Source of the DNA: Mesodorylaimus sp. YZB2_4
Taxonomy: Eukaryota; Nematoda; Enoplea; Dorylaimida; Dorylaimidae
Reading direction: 5' to 3'
Assembly: GCA_030248295.1 (NCBI GenBank)
Contig: JASANH010000916.1
Coordinates: 124,001-188,000, forward strand
Length of the DNA: 64,000 nucleotides
Shown here: positions 48,243 through 58,558 of the stretch, piece after piece
How positions within the stretch are numbered: the first letter of the stretch is position 1
Layout of the letters: every line of letters starts with the position of its first letter
Notes under the pieces: model-generated
The model's database searches: none
Told to the model about the DNA's origin: nothing
What the model saw: only the letters and a program-made list of their open reading frames with translations
Program-made: the position numbers and the translations under genes

Positions 48243-48379
48243 TCACTCATCCATACAGCAGCGCCTAAATTTGGGTTCAGCTGACAGTATACTACAAGGC
48301 TGAAATTGATTGTTTTACGTATGCAACTGATGATAAGGTGAGCAAGCACTTTGTCCATATCACTTAAAATCTACGAGTT

Positions 48380-49708
48380 TCAGGTCACCACACGTTCTGG
48401 CGTGCATTCCGCAGGATAGGGTTCCACCGAGCCTCTGCCAACTTCCGCCTTCCACTCGTTGTAAACTGTTTGCATCAAAGAAGCCACTGATTGCATCAAC
48501 GTTTTCGCTGCTTCAAAGCCAGCAGCTTGGCAAGCAGCAGTGATATCGCTTCTACGACAGTTAACGCGGCAATTGACGTACCTGACATGTGCATTAAAGG
48601 GTATGCGGGTATAATGAGTGACTTCTAGAATCACTTACTGACAAGCGGATTTGAGGTTGTTCATGCTTATGGTGTCCTGAAAGGAATGACACTAACAAAA
48701 CAATTGCTTGTAAGGTTATACTGTGTCTCACATTGTCAGTTAGCTGAGTGAATCCTTCGATTAGTGCTCCTTTAAATCTCTCACATTGGGCCTGACACTG
48801 CTGGGATGGATGTTGGCTGACGTTCAACAAGCATGGGAAGTTGGCCTTAATCACTGAAAAAAATGTCATCAACTGCTGGTGATCACACATGCGGTGATCA
48901 CCACACTGCGACCGCCATCATGCGCAGTCGTCCAGCGGCCAGTCACTGCTCACCTTGTCAATGCAAAGTGAGGCCTGGTCAGCTACTCTACCTTAACAAT
49001 AAACTGTCCATCAAACCTGCATTGCAAATGATGGGCGAAATTTTGTCAATTATAGCCAATTGTTTCATCTTTCCTTCAGCGGTTTCATTTTGCGCGGAGA
49101 TGCATGCTCGGATTTTGGCTAGCTCTCTGAAAGTGGCATTTCCATGAGTCTTTACTCACCAGTTAGTGCTACCAGATTTAGTTTCTCTTTTCGCAATTTT
49201 GCTGCTCCTTTTTTATTGATATCGATGAAAAATGCCTATTTGGATCTCTAATAATACTGCATGTAATTTTGTATTAGAGCAATTGTATACGCCAGACCTG
49301 TTCGACCTATATGCCCTACCCGACTACTTCGCATTCGAGCCCCTTTCAATCCCAAAGTGTCTTGGATAACAAGTAAGGATTCCTTCTCCAGCTTTCTAGC
49401 TGCTTTTTGTTACCTGCAATAAACGTCCCATTTGCTAGCATTCGTTGCTGGCAATATCTTTTCGAAATTGCTGTCCAGAAGTTGCCCGAGATACGCAAGG
49501 GATTTAGGGATAAGATTTTCAAACACCCAGTCGCGATACTGCTCATTTTCGCCGATGCAGTCCTCATCAGCCCTAAAAGGAGACTGAGACAAATGCTGGA
49601 GCCAGCTCAGGGTACCCTTTTCCATAGCTGAGCATGAACTTACCAAACGTTGTTCACAGAAAACCCAGCAAAAACGAGAAAGAAGAATATCGCAGGTTTT
49701 AAATCCAT
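48380..49708 (-). CDS. Secreted cysteine-rich helical protein (231 aa), family uncertain
   Basis: Six minus-strand exons (49708-49644, 49572-49414, 49126-49017, 48853-48732, 48676-48639, 48581-48380) close in phase to 231 aa. The start MDLKPAIFFFLVFAGFS is a signal peptide. The mature part has about 12 Cys spaced along predicted helices: DEDCIGEN, VYCREL, IRACIS, IICNA, FPCLL, QQCQAQCE, SACQ, VNCRVNCR, AACQ and a final AECTPE. N-glycosylation sites are NAS, NET and NVS. The pattern recalls nematode DUF19/CPG4-like secreted helical proteins, but I cannot confirm that by eye. The role is unknown. Confidence 0.87.
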
Positions 49709-51607
49709 CTCAGCTCAACTCCCACTAGCTCGCGGTTGGCTTTGCTGAAAGCATCATCGCCTCGCTTATTTATACCAGTGCTTTTGGAGATGATAAACAA
49801 CTTTGGATCAGGCAGCAACTGTTTCGAAATGGTGCGTTTCAGGGATTGGGAAACAGAAGCATGATAGAATAGGCCTAGAATAGAAAAGCCTTTCAGTGGG
49901 CGGGCACGAAGTACACCAAAACAAATGGAAGCGCGATGCGGTATAAGAATTCTGCGCTGCTGTTTCGTGTCCGAGGCTCATCAGTTCTGCTTTTATTTCA
50001 TTGTCAGCCAATTTGAATTTCAGCAAGTGGAATAGAGATTTTACGTGTCAAATTAGCCGCGATAAGAATTTGGACGAGAAGATGCAGACGGAACTAGATT
50101 TCTGATACAGTCTCGAATAGGAGAGTCACGATTCTGCAATAATTTCAGCTGTTTATCAGACCGTCACAAGGGCTTAACATATCGTTTTGTATCCATTGTT
50201 GTGACCCGTCCGTGTCCATACTGTATATATTTTGATAAAAACGTTAATACCGTGAGCGAAGTTTCTCAAAGCTACTAATTATTCTCGCATAGATGCCTTG
50301 TAATGCACTTTCTAACTGTCACTATCGCCGCATAGCTGCTGGATTTGAATTGCAAACCATCTATGACTGACGCATGGCGGGCGGAAATTGGCGGAGCTGA
50401 TCGTGAGTGCACGGGTTAGTGGATGAGACTACGGAGATCGTTAGAACAGTCTAGCATAGACGGTAACTGGCTAGGTAAGCTGCAATTTCCATCGTCTACT
50501 TCGGAGTTCGAGTCGACCGCGGCCTGGTCAATGGTGCACACGCGTATATGTAGAGCATATACAGCACAGCGTGGCCGTACTGTAGCGTATGCGTGTATAC
50601 GGCCGGAGGCGAGCCTTCTTTACATCATTTCACCCCAGCCCGGACGGAACACTATGGATTATCACTTTACAACCAGACTCCCGACGATCCGTGACCTTCA
50701 TGTCTTTATTTATCAACAGGCGCGGTAGCTGCCTGTTTAGCCCAGCCATACAGACGCGCAATGTTAAGCGGACAACTTCGCTCGTCCATAACTCGACAAC
50801 AAATCAACAAAAATGCACAAAATTTTAGGAGTGAGGTTTGCCGTCAGTCGGCAAACATCACTCGTAAAATCGGCAAAATGATCGTGCAAAATTTTATTGA
50901 AAATGGTATTGGGCATTCTCTACATCCAAAATGCGTGTTTTGCTGTTCCAGAGATGACGACAGAAGACGACGACGACGACATATAACCTGTTTTCTTTGG
51001 TAATATACACGCCTGCCGCGTTAAAGAATAGTCCGCGTGTACATTCCCAAAGAAAACAGATAATTAAGACAAGTCCACAGCAATATCCACTGAAGCTACA
51101 GAGGAATTTGTTTTTCTGAAAGCTTTCATATTAGGGGTTATTCTTTTGAGTATGTGATTTTAGGATTCGAGCTAATCAATTTTTTTATGCTCAAAGAATT
51201 GCATTTTAGCACAAATACCACCAGCAGGTGAAATATTTTAGTTAGCCGTGCGGGGCGAAAGTGCTGGCTTAGCCGTAGATGGCCAAGAAGACAAGACCCG
51301 TCTTCTGTGTGGTGATGTTATGCGATAAGAGAAAAATTTGTTGCTGATCTTAAGTGTTGAAAATTTTCAAAGGAGAAGCACGCATTTGGGTTGGGTCGGG
51401 TCGGATTGACTTGGGAGTGATGTACCGGAGTCGGCCAATTTTTTGGATGTGAACCTAGAAACAGCTTTGGGGCTGATAGTGAGCAGCTACCGCGACTGTT
51501 GATAACGCAGAACCCTTTTTTGCAAGTGACTTGCGTCAGCGAAGGGGGAACTAGACTGCAAATTTCTTGCATGTATTCTGAACTCCAAACCAAAATACAG
51601 GTGCGAA
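49709..51607. other. Non-coding stretch
   Basis: No gene is supported. A hairpin lies at 50979-51056. A B-box-like GAGTTCGAGTCGACC near 50505 may be part of a diverged SINE. Confidence 0.4.
50979..51056. repeat. Hairpin with about 25-base arms
   Basis: CTGTTTTCTTTGG and TACACG are mirrored, after a short loop, by CGTGTACATTCCCAAAGAAAACAG. The arms are nearly perfect. No coding context. Confidence 0.6.
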
Positions 51608-52282
51608 AAAGTATTGGTATTTCTAAAAAAAATCTGCTATCAGACAACAACAAAGTTAGCCCAGCCACTGTACTCTGACTAAATGCAGGGTGAGACTAGG
51701 TTGGCTGGGCTTCCTCGGCGGCGTTTGTAAATAAATTTTGATCAAACAGAATCCCCAGTGATGAATAGTGTAACAGGGCATCCCCTGCCTCAGCTGCTTC
51801 ATTCGGGAAATAAAGAGATTGCAAACAGAGGCTGACAGTAATCAGTTCTAGTGCAGAAGGTTGGTCGCGTAAAACGATGCTATTAGCAAGCTGCCTCAAC
51901 AGCAGCTAAATTTTCTGTTCTAGTGTCGCTGGCTAGGCTAAACATAAAGTCCTCATACCCTCCTATGACAGCTGCGACCTTACTGCAACAAGTCCTCACT
52001 GTTTCCCAACTAGGTTCGACAGAGGGTCGCATTGAATTCCTCCAAAGTACGAATAAGGATGTTCATGCGGTACTAGCCTTTGTGTAAAACGGAAAGGATA
52101 GAATCCGATAGGGAATCGACCCCACGACTTTACGAATCGATTGTAGAAAAGTATGATCCACTCAAGCATGTGTCGCTGAGGGAGCCCAGCCAACCTAGTC
52201 TCGTCCTGCATTTGGTCAGAGTACAGTGACTGGGCTAACTTTTTCGTTGTCTGATAACAGATTTTTTAGAAATTTCATATGC
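51608..52282. mobile_element. Element with about 105-base terminal inverted repeats
   Basis: Sequence 51608-51715 (ATTTCTAAAA, ATCTGCTATCAGACAAC, GTTAGCCCAGCCACTGTACT, GACTAGGTTGGCTGGGCT) is repeated in inverted orientation at about 52182-52282 with roughly 90 percent identity. The roughly 470 bases between show no similarity between the halves and no recognisable coding sequence. It is probably a MITE. Target-site duplication was not resolved. Confidence 0.75.
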
Positions 52283-52365
52283 TTCCCGCCTTTTCATTCT
52301 GCTTTTACGTCTGTAATTGTCAGAGCCCGATTGCTGCTTGACGTAGGTTTCGCATATCTCTTCTT

Positions 52366-52421
52366 CACCCAAGAGTGCGCATAATGCGTTTGGTGATGTG
52401 GTAAAACATGAACATGAGCCT
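52366..52421 (+). repeat. SINE 3' fragment
   Basis: GAGTGCGCATAATGCGTTTGG and GATGTGGTAAAACATGAACA match the 3' half of the SINE on the opposite strand at 55607-55770. Confidence 0.65.
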
Positions 52422-52556
52422 GAATAGTCACGGCCTCTCTTTACTCTTGTAATACCAAGCCTGGCAGGCGTGGAGGCTCATTTACACTGGCCACCGAGTT
52501 CTCTGTGACAGAGCGGCGCACTGCTTGGAGTGGTCCCAGATTTTCATGTTCAAGGA

Positions 52557-54837
52557 TTACTGTACGCTGTCCCAGACTTCACTGAACCATGAAAACTCGG
52601 GGACCAGTATAAATGCACCAAGGTCGGGGAAATGAGTATAAATGCGACCAGGCCTAGGCGCCCGTACTGAGTGTCCGATCGGTGTCCCTGCACGCTCTGT
52701 CCCTGCCTTTTTGCACAAAGAGTCAAAGTTTGTGCAAAAACGCAGGGACTCATTTCTATCGATTCGGACGCACTGCTTGTGATCGTCCGAAGTCCCTGCC
52801 GTCTGGGAATCGCCTCCAGTGCCCAACTCCCGACCAAACGTCACACCGCCACGCCCACGACCAGGGCTGGCTCCTCGGCCGCCACCACCGCAGCCACCGC
52901 CATAGCCACCTCGACCGTTACCACCCATGCCGCCGCGGAGATTCCGACTCCGATCGAACGAGCCATTCCACGCTCTGGTCTTGTACGTGCCGTACACACG
53001 CGAGCCGCCTCCACGGCCTCGATGCTGACTTACGACCGCCGCGATCTGATCAGGTGTCCCACCAGATCCAATGGCAGCAACAAGAGAGCACGTCTCTTGC
53101 ACTGTTTCTTCTACCTGCATGGCTCGCAGCACCCCATTCAAGTCCTCTCCCAAGTGCGTGAAACCCGCTTTCTAGATTTTTAGTTAGGTTCCGCCTTGGT
53201 GGACACTGCTGACACTTCTACTAATCGCTCTTTGACCAGGACCTCCCTCGCTTCCGCCGGGGTTTCTGGATACGCCAAGTCGGCTAATCGTCTCAACTCA
53301 CGATAGAAGTCACACATCGAGTCCGTTCCTTTTTTCTTGGACAAGAAAGCCTGCCTATAGACCGTCTGCTGGCGGGGCAAAACCAGCCTCGCCACCAAGA
53401 ACTCTTTCGCGTGCACGTACGTGTCGACCTGCTCAGGCAGGGCAGACTGGAATATGGCTAAGGCCTTATCCCTCAGACCTTTTTTCAGCTCAGCCAGCCG
53501 AATATCATCCGTGATGCCAGGGACTAACGAAGCCCGCGTCGTAAGCCCGCATCGTAAGCCCGCGAGATACTCGAAATTCTGAAAATATTTGTGCACGTCT
53601 TCCTCGACGGCACCCCGCATAGTGTTGATATCGTTAGCGAAAAAAGATATCGTTTATCGTTACAGTTAACGATATCCTGCCAAAAAGATATCGTTACCGT
53701 TAATCGTTAACGCGTTCCAAAAAATATCGTTAACGCGTTAAATATCGTTATTTTTATTATCAACCCAGCGTGACATCAAGCTTACTGCATTTTACTTGGG
53801 TCGAAAAAGCATATATGCGTGTGTTATCACAACAACGTCACACGAGCATATTCATTAGAAGTGCTGCCACATGTAATAGGCATGTACTATGCCCTCTGGC
53901 CTATGAGTGCACTTGTTCAGGGAACTGGACCGCCTCTCCTAATTCAGGGCCAGCACGAGACCGAGAGCGAGGTAGGTCGAGTGACTGGTCTGATTGCAGG
54001 CATCAGTAGAGAACTAGTCTTGAGTTCCTGGTCCGAACTTGCTCTGTGAGCACTGCGGGCTCAGGTCCGTCAGAACCCCTTTGACGGCCGACACGTGCGG
54101 CTGCTCCCCGAATTGTGAGTCTACACGGCCTTATTGGTGTGGGACAGTAAACGATCTCAATAAGTGTCCGTGGACTGCGTGGGTTGGTTCCTGTGGCTTG
54201 AGCCATCCTCTGGTCAGCCCTAGTCTGTCCTAGGGCGAGCCAAGGATTTCACACACAAAGGGACTGTATCTCTTATATTAATACAGTCTCTGTCATCAGT
54301 ATTATTGCCTTCTCCCGAATTCGACATTATTTTGGATATTAATATCGAAAATTTCTTAATGAAGAAATTTCTGATAACCAATCAGGCGACATCCAATGAC
54401 ACGCTGACGTCGAATGACGAAACACAAAAATACATATAATCACTCACACTGTCTGTCCGCGGATGCAGAACAATCCCCCCCCCCCCCAATTTTAAATTTA
54501 ACGCTGTAGTAGTGTATGCACAAAAAACGCGTTATTCGACACAAAAAAGATACCGTTACCGTTATAACGCGTTCTCTGAAAATAGATATCGTTATCGTTA
54601 CCGTTAATAACGTTAACCAAAAACGATGTCGTTAACGCGTTAAATATCGTTAATAGCGTTAACGCTTAACAACACTAACCCCGCAAAGGCTCCTTCTCGT
54701 AGAGCGTGTAGAAAGGCTGGCCTTTTCCTTGGGTCGATTGCGATGGCCCTCAACTGAGCCGTCAACGCGCTCATCAAAGCGGCAGCATCCGCATTGTTTC
54801 CCCCAACCAGATTTCCATCGCCTCCAGCCTGCCCCAT
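52557..54837 (-). pseudogene. Retrotransposon gag relic, split by a hAT-type element
   Basis: The 5' part (54837 to 54686) starts at an ATG and encodes an Ala/Leu-rich stretch ending REGAFAG. It is interrupted by the element at 53620-54677. The second part (53611-53180) encodes gag-like helices (HKYFQNFEYLAGL, IRLAELKKGL, FYRELRRLADLAY). A frame shift leads to a third part (53153-52557) with QVEETVQETC and an RGG/Gly-rich tail (RGGMGGNGRGGYGGG). Even without the insertion the first two parts are one base out of frame, so the gene was damaged or shifted independently. No zinc knuckle, protease, polymerase or LTR was found. Confidence 0.7.
53620..54677 (-). mobile_element. Non-autonomous hAT-type element, copy 2
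   Basis: A 1,058-base element with ends TAGTGTTG and CAACACTA, flanked by a perfect 8-bp duplication ACCCCGCA at 53612-53619 and 54678-54685. The outer parts are dense in AACG/CGTT repeats forming inverted arms. A run of C lies near 54475 and matches the G run of copy 1 in opposite orientation. Compared with copy 1 it carries about 350 extra internal bases (about 53875-54270) without a recognisable transposase. It lies inside the gag relic, so it is the younger insertion. Confidence 0.9.
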
Positions 54838-55606
54838 TCTCCGTGCTCACGAACAAGGCGCCCCAGTACCGACAAACAAACTAACCGTAGGTACCAAACA
54901 CACAGAGGGCGTGGTGAAAAATCTTCGCCAGTCAATCCAGACTGCGATCACGGTAACACGCAAACTACAGTCCAGTAGATGCCCGTGTACACGGTAAAAC
55001 GCAAGCTATAATCCAATAGCTGCCCGTGAAAACTGGAGCAAGCCACAATCCAGCAGCCGCCCGTAAGAAATGCACGTGAATCCACACGAGCAATCACCAC
55101 TGTACCCTCTGAGGCCTCCCAAAGAGCAAAATCCCGGAACGGCCCCCACAAATGTGACGACCTTCCTTCTCTAAGAATGGGCTCCCAGCTCCTGTACGTC
55201 CTAGACCGAGTATGGGGACTCAACCTAGGCGAGGCCTAATCAGACTTACCGAAAAAGAATGGTACCGACATCGTGCAGACTTTCTTTAATTCTCGTCTCG
55301 AAATAAGCCCCGACTGCTTGCGTCGGCTGCAGGATTCACTCTACCCAGAGCGAGGCAACCGCCTTCCACTCTTCAACTCCAACCAGTCACGAGGGTTACA
55401 CTCTCGTAAGTGGATAAGGTGCGTTGATTTGATCATTCTTCTCGAGAACAGTCGACGACGTCGTCTCTTGGCTTCCTTAGCAAGGTATTGTCTTTATTTG
55501 TATTTTGTGCCTACTCCCAACAGCACCTGGGTGGGAGAGCTTCCCAAGTTCCTGCTCCTGCTTGGCCTGGCTGTTCGTGTTATACTGAACACAAATCTGC
55601 CCCCAC
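54838..55606. other. Leader side of the gag relic
   Basis: No gene is supported. On the minus strand this lies upstream of the gag start. No LTR could be paired with sequence beyond 52557. Confidence 0.35.
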
Positions 55607-55770
55607 TTGATTCATCATCATCATGTTCATGTTTTACCACATCACCAAACGCTCATGCGCACTCGAGGGTGAAGGGACACTTTTTACACGATATGATTTA
55701 CCGGCCCGCGAGTCGAACCCTCGCCCGTAACTGCGCACCAGGCGTGAGAGGCAGACGCCTACCCCACCAC
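55607..55770 (-). mobile_element. tRNA-derived SINE, minus strand
   Basis: On the minus strand: GTAGGCGTCTGCCTCTCACG, B box GGTTCGACTCGCGGG, body CCCTCGAGTGCGC and GTTTGGTGATGTGG, and a tail of ACATGAACATGATGATGATG. It belongs to the same family as the copies at 24834 and 42602 but has a different tail unit. Confidence 0.8.
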
Positions 55771-55805
55771 CGGTGGGTTAGGTTAGGCGTCTGCCTCTCA
55801 CGCCT
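55735..55805. repeat. Head-to-head SINE palindrome
   Basis: GGCGTGAGAGGCAGACGCCT at 55741-55760 is mirrored by AGGCGTCTGCCTCTCACGCC at 55785-55804 around a short CCGGTGGGTTAGG core. The minus-strand SINE head thus faces a second truncated head on the plus strand. Confidence 0.75.
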
Positions 55806-56034
55806 TGAATGGCAGGTATAAACGCTACTTTTGTATTTCATAGATCTCATCTATGCAAACATTCACTTGATAGTTGCGCTTTGTGGATCGAAATTAGAAG
55901 AGCTATTTACTATCTATCGGGCCAGCGGACACATCAGATCGTCTTTAAAAAATTAAAATTCTTTAAAAATAAAGCAAGGTGCTCGAACTAGGTTGCTGCT
56001 ATGCCATGACCGAACACGACAGAAATCTATCATT

Positions 56035-56738
56035 TTATGATGATGTAATGCAATGTTTTCCTCCGTCCAAAGATTCATAGCCAGCCTTGCACGAGCACTG
56101 GTGAACTCCGTTGGGTTGGGGCGGATCGACGACGCTGTCCGAACAAACTCCATTGATCCGATCGCACTGATGCTTTCCCAACATGCATTCATCCCAGTAT
56201 CGAGGATCTGAAGGTAAGTGAGGATGGAGAGGCTAGTTTGGAAAACTACCTGCAGAACAGGACGCACTGTTACCTTCATCGCTGCCGTCCTCGCAGTCCT
56301 TTGCTCCATCTATGGCCCAAGAGAATGGGATGCAGCCTTTGCTATAAGTAAAATGTAGGCGCCACATATTTTTATCAGTGTCCACATCAACAAGGAAATA
56401 AATAAAATTTTCTAACTCACTTGTCTTTGCAATAAAATATTCCAGACTCGTCTAACGTGCAAAGTTTTCTAAGGACTATAATTTTGAAAAATTTTTACGT
56501 TTAGCATCAAATGGCATAAGAATTGACGGATCGCTACTTACCGCGACGTTGAGCATCTTCCTCCATTGCCTTCTTGCTTGCTGCATCAGTTGATGACGCG
56601 CCTGAAAAAATTCGACTAGTTTGGTAATCTTGGATTTCGGACGCTTCCTTATTGTTAGACTTTCTTCATAAATCAGTCTCTTTCAATACCTTTTACGCCT
56701 AAATAGCAAATTGCAGCAATTATTACTAATTTAGCCAT
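56035..56738 (-). CDS. Small secreted LDLa-EGF protein (134 aa)
   Basis: Five minus-strand exons (56738-56690, 56601-56542, 56475-56421, 56341-56274, 56207-56035) close to 134 aa. The start MAKLVIIAAICYLGVKG is a signal peptide. A short Lys/Glu-rich linker follows. The LDL-receptor class A domain is split over two exons (LCTLDESGIFYCKD; CIPFSWAIDGAKDCEDGSDE) and contains the calcium-binding acidic box. The final exon is an EGF-like domain (YWDECMLGKHQCD, then HQCSCKAGYESLDGGKHC). Domain order and intron phases match the 3' end of the gene at 62669, so the two are paralogues about 6 kb apart. It is likely extracellular; partners are unknown. Confidence 0.9.
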
Positions 56739-58558
56739 TCCAAGATCGAGTATCGACGTCGGTCCTCCTTCTGGCTGCCTGCCTGCTATGTGTGACAAGC
56801 CTTATGATCGACCTGTACGGGTACTGCGTACGGTTATCTTAGCAACGGTTCGTTTGCTATGGCTACGAAAGGACGCTTAGACACCGATCAGCGTCTATAT
56901 TCTGTACAAAACGTGGACTGTGCCTGAACTTGCCAGCCAGTCTTCTCCAGAAATCAATGAATATCCATGCGCCAGTCCTACTCACGATCAGAGGGGACAG
57001 CCAGCCAGCAATACGTGCTCTCACTCCACAGCACACGAACTGGTCGATGTGCTGTGCACTGTAAGTCATCGCTTGTATCCACCGCTCACTTATAACCCGT
57101 GGGTCTGACCTCTTTGAGATCCTGGGGCCCCGTACTTATACTGTATCCACCTGGGAAAACTGGTACAGTACCTACGTAAAATACAAGTGCGCCCCAGAGG
57201 AAATTTTGTTTTTAATTGCTATCACAAAAAAGGCTTATCATTAGGGCCTATAAACCAGTATGAAGGTCTGATAGGTATGCAAGGTATGTTTTTATATGAG
57301 AACATACGCCGACACTCACGACTCTTATGAGTCCCCTCATTTTTTCCCCCAGTTCGAGGCCCCTTGAAATTGTATGGCTTTGGGGGCTACAAATGAGCAT
57401 TTATAATACTCTGCATCTGTGTGAGTTCTACATGGATGGTGAGAATTTAAAAGACGGAAATATTTCGCGCGAAAAGATTTTTGCCATGTTTCTTCTCATG
57501 GCTTTGATATTTTTATTTGGTCTCTGATTCGTGTGTGCTATCTGCCTTTTCTGTTTAACCTGAACTGACACATCACATGTAACCCCGCGATTTCCAAAAA
57601 ATGAGCAACAAAACGCCCAGAGTTTGACACGAGGAATTCAGAAAGAGCAAGGAAGCCGGTGCAGCTCCTCAAAAATTATGTGCACGCACGAAAGTATGTA
57701 CGTATGCTGCGGTTTTTTATGGGTGAACCCTTTTTCAGATCGGTTGGCTTGGGTAATAGATGATATCGATCGATTTCAAAATATTGATATCGATCATGAA
57801 GATCAATTAGGCCAATCCATGTTGACAGCAACGAAGAATAGCGTAACATCATCTACGATCGCAATACCACCGGATCGATTTGTGCATCACTCAGTGCTGC
57901 TGTGTCTCTGACTTATCACGCTAACGAATCGCGAAAAATCGATCAATGCACGACGTACATTGATCTATATTTTCTTGACAGTGCTCAGATTGCTCTAGTA
58001 AGCCTTGGGACCCCAGTGCATTGAGAGACAACCGCAGATGACGCGGTCAGTTTCCGTGTTTTAAACTCTAGAGGTACTGTATACCTCGGAATAACATACA
58101 TAATTTGGTGACATATAGATTTCTGAGTCATCTTATTGAGTTCGAACTGCAAGTGTCCCCATCAGACCCATAAAAGCGTGTCTTTCACGCGCAACTATCG
58201 ATTTTTCGCCTTTTCCATTTCTACTGGTGCATACATGGCTTCGTTATCTCTGTGCATGGTAACAGCAGCGCTGGCTCGCTCCCAGCAGCTCCCCTCCCCT
58301 ACAACGTCTCCTAGGCCAGCTGCTGACGAGGCGCTCCGCCAGAACAACTGTTGCTGCAAAACCCTGAATTTTCCCATTGCACTCTTTATTCAAAAAATTC
58401 TAGTTTCCTGCTTGTCGCAAACTCGGTAGCTGCCAAATGCTGACGGTGAGCAGAACGAAGGTGGAACCGGTTTTGTGTCGATAAGGCGATTTTGACTTCT
58501 TCAGCAGCCTCACGCAGATGGTTCTGTTTCAGGAAGGTTCTTCAGCCGTTCGACGATA
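56739..58558. other. Stretch upstream of the acyl-CoA synthetase gene
   Basis: A plus-strand exon candidate follows an acceptor (CCTTTTTCAG) at about 57739 and ends at a TGA at 57909-57911. It encodes an acidic/polar tail (WVIDDIDRFQNIDIDHEDQL). No upstream exons were found. Otherwise no gene is seen. Confidence 0.35.

Noticed and set aside
52671..53183. Long plus-strand open frames opposite the gag relic
   Set aside because: They are the complement of a Gly/Arg-rich minus-strand coding region; the bias of that strand keeps the other frames open.
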